A DNA stretch of 64,000 bases from VBWE01 sp943372645 (GTDB lineage Bacteria > Bacteroidota > Bacteroidia > Palsa-965): NCBI GenBank assembly GCA_943372645.1, contig CALRZN010000002.1, positions 62,001-126,000 of the forward strand, read 5' to 3'. The notes beneath the pieces are model-generated. The model saw only the letters and a list, made by a program, of their open reading frames with translations, was not told the DNA's origin and searched no databases. Below are positions 18,107 to 27,093 of this stretch, piece by piece (within the stretch, counting starts at the first letter, position 1; each line of letters starts with the position of its first letter). A program made the translations under genes and the position numbers.

Positions 18107-18949
18107 TTAATTGAAAACAGTAACGTTGTTTCCGTCAAACGCTGCAAAAACCATACTCGGGTGCGAATCGGCGTGAAAGATGTTCCCGTTTTTATCAATC
18201 GCAATGGCACCTGCAAAACCATCAAAAGCCTTCAGTTCGTCAAACGATTTTGCAAACGCATCGGCAATCGGAAAACCATCGGTTACACGTGTTACAATTT
18301 TTGTGGCTAATGCGGCACTCACAATGTCTTCGCCAACGCCGGTGGTGCTTACGCCGCAATGTGCGTTTACAAAATTGCCGGCCACGGTTGCGGAATCAGA
18401 AATACGTCCGGGAATTTCAAAACCCTTGCCGCCGGTAGAAGTAGCTGCAGCCAGGTTGCCGTGTGCATCAAGCGCTACACAGCCCACGGTGCCTACCCCG
18501 GTTGCGGCCAGTTTGGCTTCGTATTCGCTGCGGCGTTGCGGAATTTCAGGACTGTAAAAATCAAATCCGTTTTCACGCGCAAAGTTGGTTGCCCCTTCCC
18601 CGCCCAGCACGCGGTCATCGTAACCGAATAATTTTTCGGCCACGCGTATCGGGTTCTTCACGTCTTCGATATTAATAACGCCACTGAATTTTTTGGTAAC
18701 CCCGTCCATCACCGCCGCGCTCATGCGAATTTTCCCGTCGCGCTGAATCTGCGAACCGGTACCTGCATTAAACAGCGTATCATTCTCCAACAGCTCCACC
18801 GCATAAATCACCGTTTCAAAAGCCGTGTGCGTTTGCAGGTAGTTGTATGATTCCATTATAATGCGCTGCAACGCATCCTGCTTCGCCTTTTTGGTTTCAG
18901 CACTGGTTGATGATTCGCTGAAAAAGCCGCCGTGTATGATGATTTTCAT
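18107..18949 (-). CDS. iaaA: Isoaspartyl peptidase / plant-type L-asparaginase
   Basis: 280 residues, an N-terminal nucleophile hydrolase. Self-cleavage would occur before T154 in GVGTVGCVAL, making T154 the catalytic nucleophile; GNLAAATSTGG follows as in E. coli IaaA. It hydrolyses beta-aspartyl dipeptides. Next to cyanophycinase, its likely substrate is beta-Asp-Arg released from cyanophycin, yielding Asp and Arg. No signal peptide. A 25-bp perfect inverted repeat separates it from cphB. An older family name is asparaginase type III. Confidence 0.92.
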   Translation of the reverse strand: MKIIIHGGFFSESSTSAETKKAKQDALQRIIMESYNYLQTHTAFETVIYAVELLENDTLFNAGTGSQIQRDGKIRMSAAVMDGVTKKFSGVINIEDVKNPIRVAEKLFGYDDRVLGGEGATNFARENGFDFYSPEIPQRRSEYEAKLAATGVGTVGCVALDAHGNLAAATSTGGKGFEIPGRISDSATVAGNFVNAHCGVSTTGVGEDIVSAALATKIVTRVTDGFPIADAFAKSFDELKAFDGFAGAIAIDKNGNIFHADSHPSMVFAAFDGNNVTVFN

Positions 18950-18972
18950 ATTCCTTCGGATAGATTAGTCTG

Positions 18973-19034
18973 GATTTTCGATTGTTGATTTTTGATTTTA
19001 TCCTATCCCAATCAAAAATCAACAATCGAAAATC
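18973..19034. repeat. Palindromic 7-nt-period repeat, copy 2 (perfect 25-bp arms)
   Basis: Left arm 18973-18997 is built of GATTTTC-GATTGTT-GATTTTT-GATT units; right arm 19010-19034 is its exact complement. The spacer is 12 nt. It lies between cyanophycinase and isoaspartyl peptidase genes and could form a long mRNA hairpin limiting read-through. Confidence 0.75.
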
Positions 19035-19072
19035 AAAAATCAGGTTGGTTGGCGCGCCGGCAAGCTCCTATG

Positions 19073-19945
19073 CTACGCATGCTGTTTATCGTGAATCACC
19101 ATGTGGTGCGTACGCAGGTCATACCGATCGTACATACTCATTACATGCACCACGAGGTGTTTAATCGAAATCGGTTCGCCCAGGTCCACCTGCGTCAGAT
19201 TCGTGTCTTTAATTTCACGTCCGTCAACAAGAATCACCAGTCCCGAACCGATGGCTTCCATCCGGTGCCCGTCGGTAATCAGCAGCCCGGTATCTTCGCC
19301 GAGACCGACACCGAGAATGCGCGGGTTGCCCACTACGGCCTGGAACAAACGGCCGATGCGTCCGCGGTGTACGAAGTGTGTGTCAATAATCACATCGTCA
19401 ATCAGTCCGAGTCCGCCGGTAATTTTTACTTCGCCTTTCAGCAACGCTTCCTTGCTCGAACCCTGGTAAATCATGTTGTTTGAAGCGGCAGCGGCGCCGG
19501 CAGAAGTTCCGGCAAAAATAAATTCTTCGTTCTGGTATTTATGAATCAGCAGGTCGTGAAACTCCGTACCGCCAAGGATAGATGTAAGGCGCAGCTGATC
19601 GCCGCCGGTAAACATCACCACATCGGCTTTTTTCAGGCGCTCCACATGATCGGGATCCATCGCATGTTCCCGGTTTTCGATGTGCATCACTTCCACATTT
19701 TCGGCGCCGAGAAACTTAAATGCACGCGCATACTCCGGTCCCACTTCACGTGGAATTTTAGATGCCGTGGTTACGATTTCGATCTGCGACTTTTCCTTGT
19801 GCAGCGATTCAACGATAATCCGTTTTAAAATGCCCGACTCAAAAAAGTTGAGGTTCTTCTCAACCTGCTGGTCGAAATCTTTTTCGGTAAAACTTCCTTT
19901 GTCAACCGCTCCGCCAATAATGACGAGTTTTCCTTTTGGAATCAT
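19073..19945 (-). CDS. cphB: Cyanophycinase (peptidase S51)
   Basis: 290 residues, the length of intracellular CphB. The nucleophile elbow GTSAG puts the catalytic Ser at S148; FTGGDQLRL (112-120) forms the substrate and oxyanion region and DTHFVHRGRIGRL follows as in the family. It cuts cyanophycin into beta-Asp-Arg dipeptides, which the neighbouring isoaspartyl peptidase can split. There is no signal peptide, so it acts on internal granules. The promoter TAACTTTG (19951-19958, minus) is 5 nt from the ATG. Confidence 0.95.
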   Translation of the reverse strand: MIPKGKLVIIGGAVDKGSFTEKDFDQQVEKNLNFFESGILKRIIVESLHKEKSQIEIVTTASKIPREVGPEYARAFKFLGAENVEVMHIENREHAMDPDHVERLKKADVVMFTGGDQLRLTSILGGTEFHDLLIHKYQNEEFIFAGTSAGAAAASNNMIYQGSSKEALLKGEVKITGGLGLIDDVIIDTHFVHRGRIGRLFQAVVGNPRILGVGLGEDTGLLITDGHRMEAIGSGLVILVDGREIKDTNLTQVDLGEPISIKHLVVHVMSMYDRYDLRTHHMVIHDKQHA

Positions 19946-19950
19946 GGCCG

Positions 19951-19958
19951 CAAAGTTA
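19951..19958 (-). promoter_or_regulatory. -7 element of cphB
   Basis: TAACTTTG on the minus strand, exact TAnnTTTG, 5 nt before the start codon, implying a near-leaderless cphB transcript. Confidence 0.55.
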
Positions 19959-20032
19959 AGAACAAATTAAGAGCTTGCGCCTTTTCTTAACCCGGTTAAT
20001 GCACAATTACACGTTCATTTCTCAACAAGCAG

Positions 20033-21697
20033 TTATCCGCCCCAGGAATCTTTCAGTCCAACCGTTTTGTTAAACACCGCTTTTTCGGGAGCGGAATCCC
20101 TGTCGAGACAGAAATACCCTTTGCGTAGAAACTGGAAGTGCTCGCCCGCTGCCGCATTTTTCAGCGCAGGTTCGGCATACACCACAGGAACTACGTGCAG
20201 GCTGTTTTCATTGATATATGCTTTGAACTCGCCTTCTTCGTTGGCCGGATCTTCCACCTTAAACAGGCGGTCGTATTCGCGCACTTCCACCGGGTAAGCA
20301 TCTGCGATATTAACCCAGTGTACCGTGCCCTGTACCTTCAGGCCCGACACATCGCTGCCGCTGCGGCTTTCGGGAATGTAGGTGCAATGCAGTTCGGTTA
20401 CATTTCCGTTTTCGTCTTTCACCACTTCGTTGCACGTAATGATGTAGGCGTATTTCAGGCGAACCTGTTTGCCCACGCTCAGGCGGAAATATTTTTTAGG
20501 CGGGTTCTCCATGTAATCGTCCTGCTCAATATAAATTTCGCGGCTGAACGGAATGAGGCGTGTTCCGGCTGCTTCGCCTTCGGGATAGTTTTCACCCACG
20601 AGCTGCTCGGTTTGTCCTTCGGGGTAATTGGTAATTACCACTTTCAGCGGATTAAAAACCGCCATGCGGCGCTGTGCAATTTTATTCAGGTCTTCGCGCA
20701 CAAAAAATTCCAGCAGGCCGATATCAATCAGGTTCTCGCGTTTGGCAACACCTACCCGATCTACAAAATCGCGGATCGCTTTCGGCGTATATCCCCTGCG
20801 GCGCATGCCTGAAAGTGTGGGCATACGCGGATCGTCCCAGCCGCTTACGTGTTTGTCATTCACCAGCTGCAGCAGTTTGCGTTTACTCATCACCGTGTAA
20901 TTCAGATTCAGGCGCGCAAACTCGTATTGTTTCGAGGGGTAAATTTCCAGTTTCTCAATGCACCAGTCGTATAGCGGGCGGTGCGGAATAAACTCCAGCG
21001 TGCAGATGCTGTGCGTGATATTTTCAATTGAATCACTCTGCCCGTGTGCGAAATCATACATCGGGTAAATGCACCACTTGTCGCCGGTGCGGTGGTGATG
21101 CGCAAATTTGATCCGGTATATAACCGGGTCGCGCATAATCATGTTCGGATCGGCCATGTTGATTTTGGCACGCAGCGTTTTGGAGCCCTCCGGGAACTCG
21201 CCGTTTTTCATTTTTACAAACAGCGTTTCGTTTTCTTCCGGCGTGCGGTCGCGGTATGGACTGTTTTTGCCCGGCTCTGTAGGTGTTCCTTTCAGCGCGG
21301 CAATTTCTTCCGACGTGGAATCATCCACGTAAGCAAGTCCTTTGCGTATCAGCGTAAGCGCAAATTCAAACAGTTGCGGAAAATAATCGCTCGCATAAAA
21401 TTCATTCGCCCATTCAAAACCCAGCCATTTGATGTCGGCCTTAATGCTTTCCACGTATTCCGTATCCTCGGTAACCGGGTTTGTATCGTCAAAACGCAGG
21501 TTGGTTTTACCGCCGAATTTCTGGGCCAGTCCGAAATTAACGCAGATGGCTTTGCTGTGGCCGATGTGCAGGTACCCGTTCGGCTCCGGCGGAAAACGGG
21601 TTAATACAGCCGTATGTTTCCCGGATGCCAGGTCGGCGGCGATAATTTCTTCGAGAAAATTCTGGGGTTTCTCTTCTTCTTTGATGTTCTTTTCCAT
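20033..21697 (-). CDS. glnS: Glutaminyl-tRNA synthetase
   Basis: 554 residues, the normal size. Class I signatures: RFPPEPNGYLHIGHSKAI (HIGH) and VMSKRKL (KMSKS-like). Charges tRNA-Gln with glutamine. The C-terminal anticodon-binding beta barrels are intact. It lies between cyanophycinase and divergent cyanophycin synthetase; its link to nitrogen storage may be only positional. A TAGCTTTG -7 box (21743-21750, minus) is 46 nt upstream. The presence of GlnRS means Gln-tRNA need not be made by the transamidation route. Confidence 0.97.
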   Translation of the reverse strand: MEKNIKEEEKPQNFLEEIIAADLASGKHTAVLTRFPPEPNGYLHIGHSKAICVNFGLAQKFGGKTNLRFDDTNPVTEDTEYVESIKADIKWLGFEWANEFYASDYFPQLFEFALTLIRKGLAYVDDSTSEEIAALKGTPTEPGKNSPYRDRTPEENETLFVKMKNGEFPEGSKTLRAKINMADPNMIMRDPVIYRIKFAHHHRTGDKWCIYPMYDFAHGQSDSIENITHSICTLEFIPHRPLYDWCIEKLEIYPSKQYEFARLNLNYTVMSKRKLLQLVNDKHVSGWDDPRMPTLSGMRRRGYTPKAIRDFVDRVGVAKRENLIDIGLLEFFVREDLNKIAQRRMAVFNPLKVVITNYPEGQTEQLVGENYPEGEAAGTRLIPFSREIYIEQDDYMENPPKKYFRLSVGKQVRLKYAYIITCNEVVKDENGNVTELHCTYIPESRSGSDVSGLKVQGTVHWVNIADAYPVEVREYDRLFKVEDPANEEGEFKAYINENSLHVVPVVYAEPALKNAAAGEHFQFLRKGYFCLDRDSAPEKAVFNKTVGLKDSWGG

Positions 21698-21742
21698 TGC
21701 TGAGATAAATAGCAGGTTGTTTTATGGAACAAAATGCAGGCA

Positions 21743-21750
21743 CAAAGCTA
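21743..21750 (-). promoter_or_regulatory. -7 element of glnS
   Basis: TAGCTTTG on the minus strand, exact TAnnTTTG, 45 nt upstream of the glnS start. Confidence 0.5.
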
Positions 21751-21916
21751 TTGAATTTTAACCTCGTAAAAACAGGGTAAACCGGTTCGGCAGTACAATG
21801 CAACTTTTTCCGGCCTGCTCTTTTTGCCCGATAAAAAAACAGTGCATGCGGCCGCAATAGGAAATCCCGTTCTTTTTTTGATAAATTTACCAAAACACGA
21901 AAAAACCGACTGATTT

Positions 21917-24532
21917 ATGAAGATTCTGAGCGTTCAGGCCTTGCGCGGACCGAATATCTGGAGTGTAAACCGAAAAAAACTGATCCAGATGCGTCTCGAT
22001 CTGGAAGACATGGAACAAAATCCGACCGATAAAATCCCCGGTTTCCGGGAACGGCTGGAAGCCATGTTTCCCACCATGATTGAGCACCGCTGCTCGGAAG
22101 GTGATCGCGGCGGCTTTTTTCACCGGGTGGAACGCGGCACGTGGATGGGCCATGTGATTGAACATATCGCACTTGAAACACAAAGCCTGGCCGGCATGGA
22201 AACCGGTTTCGGCCGCACCCGCGAAACCAACACACCCGGCATTTATAACGTGGTGTTCAGTTACGTGGAAGAAAAAGTCGGCCTGTTTGCCGCTGAATCA
22301 GCGGTACGCATTGCCGAAGCACTCATCAGCGGCGAGCCGTACGACCTGCAGGCCGATCTGAAAAAAATGCGCGAAATACGTGAAGATGTGCGCCTCGGAC
22401 CCAGCACGGGAAGTATTGTTGACGAAGCCGTGGCCCGCGATATTCCGTGGATCAGGCTTGGTACCAACTCGCTGGTACAGCTTGGCTACGGCGTAAACCA
22501 GATGCGTTTCCAGGCCACCATTACCTGCAAAACGAGCAACATTGCGGTTGACATCGCCTGCAATAAAGAAGATACCAAACGCATGCTCGACGCCGCCAGC
22601 ATTCCGGTGGCCAAAGGCGATATCTGCGTGGATGAAGAAGATCTTGAAAACACCATCAAACGCATCGGCTACCCGATTGTGATTAAGCCGCTCGACGGCA
22701 ACCACGGCAAAGGCGCTTCCATTAACGTGAACACGTGGGAAGATGCAGTAGCCGGACTGGCTTTCGCAAAAAAATACAGCCGCCGTGTAATTGTGGAACG
22801 CTTCATCACCGGTTTCGATTTCCGCGTACTCGTTATTGATAACAAAGTAGTCGCAGCAGCACAGCGCGTTCCGGCTCACGTAAAAGGCGACGGTAAAAAT
22901 ACGATCCAATACCTCATTGACGAAGAGAACAAAGATCCGCGCCGCGGGTACGGACACGAAAACGTGCTCACCGAAATTTCGGTTGACCGCGATACGCTCG
23001 ACCTGCTTTCGAAAAAAGAATACACGCTTGAAACGGTTCCGGCCAAAGACGAAATCGTGTACCTCAAATCAACCGCAAACCTGAGCACCGGCGGCACTTC
23101 CATTGATGTAACCGACATGATGCACCCGGAAAATATTTTCCTGGCCGAACGCATTGCGCGTGTAATCGGACTGGATGTGTGCGGTATCGACATCATGGCC
23201 AAAAACCTGACGCAGCCGCTGAAAGAAAACGGCGGTGTTATTCTGGAAGTGAATGCGGCTCCCGGATTCCGCATGCACCTGGCGCCTTCCGAAGGCCTGC
23301 CGCGCAACGTGGCTGCGCCGGTACTCGATATGCTGTATCCGCCCGGCAAACCGAGCCGCATCCCGATTTTTGCGGTTACCGGTACCAACGGAAAAACAAC
23401 CACCACGCGCCTGCTTGCACACATTGTAAAATACAACGGATACAAAGTCGGTTACACCACCTCCGACGGTATTTATGTACAGAACCACATGCTTGAAAAA
23501 GGTGACACCACCGGTCCGATCAGCGCCGAGTTTATTTTAAAAGATCCGACCGTTGAGTTTGCCGTACTCGAAACCGCGCGCGGCGGCATCCTGCGCAGTG
23601 GCCTCGGTTTCAGCCGCTGCGACATCGGCATCATCACCAACATCCAGGAAGATCACCTCGGACTCAGCGATATTGATACGCTCGAAGACCTGGCCCGTGT
23701 AAAAAGCACAGTGGTGAAGAGCGTGAAAAAGGATGGCTGGGCCATCCTCAACGCCGAAGATGTGTGGTGCCTCAAAATTGCGGAATCACTCAGCTGCAAT
23801 GTTGCACTGTTCAGCTTAAACGAACACTGCGATGCGATAGTAAAACATTGCCGCGCGGGAGGCATTGCCGCCATTTACGAAAACGGATTCATCACCATTA
23901 AAAAAGGCGACTGGAAAATACGCGTGGAAAAAGCCTCGCATGTTCCGCTCACCATGGGCGGCAAAGCACGTTTTATGATTGCCAACGTGCTGGCCGCAAC
24001 ACTGGCTTCGTACCTGTATGGGTTTAAAACCGAAGACATCAAGATTTCACTCACCACGTTTATCCCGGGTGCTGCGCAAACGCCGGGCCGCATGAACATC
24101 TTTAACTTCAAAAAGTTTAAGGTGATGATTGATTTTGCACACAACCCGGCCGGTTACCGCGGCATTGAGGATTTTATGCAGAACATTCCTTCGCCGCACA
24201 AGGTGGGCATTATTGCCGGCGTGGGCGACCGCCGCGACAGTGATATCCGCGACTGCGGTGAAATTGCTGCACGCATGTTCGATCACCTCATCATCCGCCA
24301 GGAAAAACACCTGCGCGGCCGCACCGAAGACGAAATCATCAACCTCATCCTCGAAGGCATCAAAGCCGCCAACAAGGAAGTGACCTACGAAATCATCCCG
24401 AAAGAAACCGAAGCCATCAAACACGCCATCAGCACGGCGCAGGAAGGTTCGTTTATCGTGGCGTTGAGCGACGTGGTTACGAATGCGATTGATATTGTGC
24501 AGCAGTACCTGGATAAGGAAAGTGAGGAATAA
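21917..24532 (+). CDS. cphA: Cyanophycin synthetase
   Basis: 871 residues, standard for CphA. Order: N-terminal domain (about 1-160), ATP-grasp domain (about 200-460; PIVIKPLDGNHGKGASI, VVIE-type acidic ligands in ILEVNAAPGF) that adds Asp, and a C-terminal Mur-ligase-like domain with P-loop GTNGKTTTTRL (about 489) that adds Arg to the Asp side chain. It makes the nitrogen reserve multi-L-arginyl-poly-L-aspartate without a ribosome. It is divergent from glnS and the degradation genes. Only an imperfect -7 box (TAAATTTA, 21882) is seen. Confidence 0.97.
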   Translation: MKILSVQALRGPNIWSVNRKKLIQMRLDLEDMEQNPTDKIPGFRERLEAMFPTMIEHRCSEGDRGGFFHRVERGTWMGHVIEHIALETQSLAGMETGFGRTRETNTPGIYNVVFSYVEEKVGLFAAESAVRIAEALISGEPYDLQADLKKMREIREDVRLGPSTGSIVDEAVARDIPWIRLGTNSLVQLGYGVNQMRFQATITCKTSNIAVDIACNKEDTKRMLDAASIPVAKGDICVDEEDLENTIKRIGYPIVIKPLDGNHGKGASINVNTWEDAVAGLAFAKKYSRRVIVERFITGFDFRVLVIDNKVVAAAQRVPAHVKGDGKNTIQYLIDEENKDPRRGYGHENVLTEISVDRDTLDLLSKKEYTLETVPAKDEIVYLKSTANLSTGGTSIDVTDMMHPENIFLAERIARVIGLDVCGIDIMAKNLTQPLKENGGVILEVNAAPGFRMHLAPSEGLPRNVAAPVLDMLYPPGKPSRIPIFAVTGTNGKTTTTRLLAHIVKYNGYKVGYTTSDGIYVQNHMLEKGDTTGPISAEFILKDPTVEFAVLETARGGILRSGLGFSRCDIGIITNIQEDHLGLSDIDTLEDLARVKSTVVKSVKKDGWAILNAEDVWCLKIAESLSCNVALFSLNEHCDAIVKHCRAGGIAAIYENGFITIKKGDWKIRVEKASHVPLTMGGKARFMIANVLAATLASYLYGFKTEDIKISLTTFIPGAAQTPGRMNIFNFKKFKVMIDFAHNPAGYRGIEDFMQNIPSPHKVGIIAGVGDRRDSDIRDCGEIAARMFDHLIIRQEKHLRGRTEDEIINLILEGIKAANKEVTYEIIPKETEAIKHAISTAQEGSFIVALSDVVTNAIDIVQQYLDKESEE

Positions 24533-24707
24533 AAAACATTTATTGATATGCGAAACTGCGCGTTTCAAGGAATAAAAAAGAGCGTGTGTAGATCCGCGAT
24601 GCTTCGCGGATGAACCACGAACATTGTTTTTGCAAAATAAAAGTTTGTTTATCCGCGATGCAACAGGAACCCAAAACCTTGTGTGTCGCGGATTTTTTAA
24701 TGACCTC
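24533..24707. other. Intergenic region with repeated ATCCGCGA hairpins
   Basis: Two hairpins share the stem ATCCGCGA / TCGCGGAT: a tight one at about 24592-24611 with loop TGCT, and a wider one at about 24653-24694 followed on plus by a T-run. They lie between convergent cphA and the 33-residue gene and may terminate both. Confidence 0.5.
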
Positions 24708-24809
24708 TTATCCGAAAAACAAAAAGTAGCCGCCCACCATCACAATGATGATGAGGTACTGCCAGAAGTCGAGGAACAGTTTGAAAAACTGTTTGAAGAA
24801 ATCGTTCAT
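24708..24809 (-). CDS. 33-residue single-pass membrane protein
   Basis: MNDFFKQFFKLFLDFWQY begins an amphipathic, Phe-rich N-terminus, followed by one transmembrane helix (LIIIVMVGGYFLFF) and stop. It is too short for usual gene callers. Support is a coherent amphipathic-plus-TM pattern and a perfect -7 box TACTTTTG (24817-24824, minus) 7 nt before the ATG. I know of no named family. It could stabilise a membrane complex or act as a small regulatory membrane peptide. Confidence 0.6.
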   Translation of the reverse strand: MNDFFKQFFKLFLDFWQYLIIIVMVGGYFLFFG

Positions 24810-24816
24810 GTTGACG

Positions 24817-24824
24817 CAAAAGTA
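24817..24824 (-). promoter_or_regulatory. -7 element of the 33-residue membrane protein gene
   Basis: TACTTTTG on the minus strand, exact TAnnTTTG, 7 nt upstream of the ATG at 24809. Confidence 0.5.
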
Positions 24825-24865
24825 GGAATTCGGCGGTAATTTTTGATTTTCAGTTATCTTTCGGT

Positions 24866-24880
24866 GAATTCAATTCACAT
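24866..24880. promoter_or_regulatory. Palindrome at the methyltransferase start
   Basis: GTGAATT-C-AATTCAC is a perfect palindrome just before and touching the ATG at 24879, downstream of TATCTTTC (one mismatch to TAnnTTTG). It could be an operator or chance; no regulator is nearby. Confidence 0.3.
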
Positions 24881-25517
24881 GGACGAGCAGCAACACGACC
24901 GGACGAAGCACTCGGTTGATACCTACAACAAGATTGCGCAGATTTACCAGGACAAGTTCATGGACATGGATCTGTACAATGAAACATACAATCGTTTCTG
25001 CAGCCGGGTAAGCAAACAGGGCGCATCCATTTTCGAAGTCGGTTGCGGGCCGGGCAACATTACGCGTTACCTGTTAAACAAACGTCCCGACTTTAAGATG
25101 GAGGCTACTGACCTTGCGCCGAATATGCTGGCGCTGGCAGAAAAAAATGTACCCGGCGCTTCGTTCCGTTTGATGGATTGCCGCGACATCGGATCGCTTC
25201 CCGGAATGTACGACGGTATCGTTTGCGGTTTTGCGATGCCTTATCTTTCAAAAGAAGCATGCGTGCAGTTTATCCGCGACAGCGCATTAAAATTAAACAG
25301 CGGCGGTATTTTGTACTGCAGTGTGATTGAAGATGCGTACGAAAACTCGCGCATGCAGGTAAGCAGCAACGGCGAATTCAGCATATACATTTATTGCCAC
25401 GAAGCGGAATACCTGCTCCGCGCGCTGGCCGAAAACGGGTTTACCAGCACGGAGGAATTCCGCATCAGCTACCCCGGAAACGCCACGCACCTGGTGCTGA
25501 TTTCCGAAAAAAAGTAA
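24879..25517 (+). CDS. Class I SAM-dependent methyltransferase
   Basis: 212 residues from MDEQQHDRTKHSVDTYNK; the in-frame codons from 24843 upstream read through the promoter region and are unlikely. Motif I is IFEVGCGPGNITRYLL, with the acidic end of strand 2 in MEATDLAPNML and the post-I MDCRDIG. The fold is that of small-molecule methyltransferases (methyltransf_25 type). The substrate is unknown. It stands alone between a small membrane protein gene and a CAP-domain gene. Confidence 0.88.
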   Translation: MDEQQHDRTKHSVDTYNKIAQIYQDKFMDMDLYNETYNRFCSRVSKQGASIFEVGCGPGNITRYLLNKRPDFKMEATDLAPNMLALAEKNVPGASFRLMDCRDIGSLPGMYDGIVCGFAMPYLSKEACVQFIRDSALKLNSGGILYCSVIEDAYENSRMQVSSNGEFSIYIYCHEAEYLLRALAENGFTSTEEFRISYPGNATHLVLISEKK

Positions 25518-25715
25518 TTTCCGCATAAACGGTTTAGAACAATGCTCCCCGCGCCGGCAGGCGTGTTTACGGGCATGCGCAAAACAAAAACGGCCTGCAT
25601 TTTGCAAAGTCTGATCTGAAAACGTGTTAATAACATAACAACGGGTTCGGATTTACGTTGTAGAGAGACACTTAATGTGCAGTTGGTGAACGACCTGTTC
25701 AAAAATGCATGGCTT

Positions 25716-26933
25716 ATGAAAACTTTTGTTCCGCTTGTCCTGTTCCTCGTTTCTGATGCGCTGCATGCGCGTTCGGTTACTCCGCAGAAAGTGTACAACA
25801 GCACACAACTGCCGGCCCTGATTAAAAAAGTAAAAACAGACACGGCGCTTTCAGAAGAACGTGCTGCAGCCATGCTGTTTCACGACCTGCTGAACGGTTT
25901 CCGGAAAGAAAATAATTTAGACACTATTCCGTTCAACGATTCGCTTTGGCTTACTGCGCGCAACCACTGTGTGTGGATGCAACGCAACAACGCGCTGGAA
26001 CACCGGCAGAAAAGCGGTTCCGAATTGTTTTCGGGCGAAACCATGTATTCCCGCTACGATTTTATAGTGCGCGGCAAAAACACCCGCCTGGTGTGTGCTT
26101 CTGAAAACATTGCGCGTGGCGGTGTTTCTGCTGCCGGTGAACGCAACTCCCGCGTGTGGGACATGGCCGAATGGGCCCTCGGTACCTGGAAAAATTCAGC
26201 CGATCACAAAACAAACATGCTGAACCCGGCGACGTTTCTGCATCACGGGGTTTCGTTCCTCGTTGATTATGAACGCGGCACAGTATGGGTTGCAGATGTG
26301 TATGCACGCGACATTAAAAAATCGCTGGCACCCGTTGCAAACAAACCGGCTCCAGCAATTGAACCGGTGGAAACCACGCCGGTTGCTGTGGGCACACCCA
26401 AAGAACAACCCGTGGCAAGTGTGGAAAATGCTGCACCGGTGGTTTACGAACAACAGGTAAGTGCCGAAAACTTCAGCACCATGAAAGCCCGCAAGGCCCT
26501 GCTGCCCCTGCTGTATGCCGGTATGGGTAAAAAGAAGGAAGATGTGGTGGCGCTGGCTGCAACCAACCATGCCAAATACCTGGCAAGCGCAAAAGACTCG
26601 TGCACCGAAGAGAAAAAAGGCAAGTCCTATTATACCGGCAAAAATGTACAGAGCCGGGTGGTAAATGCAGCCAAAACGTTTCATAAACACAAATACCGCA
26701 AGATGACCTACAACGAGGAAATCGTGTACATCGAAATGCCGGTAAGTGAATACAACGAAAAAGCCATCGCCGCACGCCTGCGCAAAACACTCGAAGCCGG
26801 TGCCCGCGAACGCGAAAAAACACCGACGTATGTGGGCTACGGCATAGAAGTTAAAAAGACCCGCGACATTGTTAAGATATGGGCTGTACGCGTTGATGCC
26901 GACGCCAAAAACGAGGACAACCCGGACTTTTAA
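25716..26933 (+). CDS. Secreted CAP (SCP/PR1)-domain protein, tandem copy 1
   Basis: 405 residues from MKTFVPLVLFLVSDALHA (signal peptide); the longer start at 25677 lacks one. The CAP domain (about 60-190) shows LLNGFRKENN, LWLTARNHCVWM, HRQKSGS, ENIARGG and WKNSADHKTNML. The C-terminal half (about 250-400) has ALAATNHAKYLAS and VGYGIEVKKTRDIVKIW, which looks like a second, degenerate CAP-like module. A Pro/Val-rich linker joins them. Exported; function unknown. The next gene is a paralogue. Confidence 0.83.
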   Translation: MKTFVPLVLFLVSDALHARSVTPQKVYNSTQLPALIKKVKTDTALSEERAAAMLFHDLLNGFRKENNLDTIPFNDSLWLTARNHCVWMQRNNALEHRQKSGSELFSGETMYSRYDFIVRGKNTRLVCASENIARGGVSAAGERNSRVWDMAEWALGTWKNSADHKTNMLNPATFLHHGVSFLVDYERGTVWVADVYARDIKKSLAPVANKPAPAIEPVETTPVAVGTPKEQPVASVENAAPVVYEQQVSAENFSTMKARKALLPLLYAGMGKKKEDVVALAATNHAKYLASAKDSCTEEKKGKSYYTGKNVQSRVVNAAKTFHKHKYRKMTYNEEIVYIEMPVSEYNEKAIAARLRKTLEAGAREREKTPTYVGYGIEVKKTRDIVKIWAVRVDADAKNEDNPDF

Positions 26934-27093
26934 AACACACTGAACGAAGGATGATTTCGGGCCGGTTAAATCAACCGGTCCGAAAAAATCCGGGATATTT
27001 TGCAACGAATCGTCACTTTACGCGTTATACATCCATAAAGCACAACAAAAGCACTGATGAACAACACCTACCTGCACCTATACCGCACATGTT

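Noticed and set aside
13754..19034. CRISPR-like array from tandem 7-nt units
   Set aside because: Units are 7 nt with no spacers and palindromic overall; no cas genes.
24624..24839. Plus-strand reading frame of 71 codons
   Set aside because: It is antisense to the 33-residue membrane protein, has low-complexity composition and no promoter; the minus-strand frame is better supported.
24866..24880. Restriction or phage operator at GTGAATTCAATTCAC
   Set aside because: A single 15-nt palindrome without any regulator or second copy; kept only as a low-confidence site.
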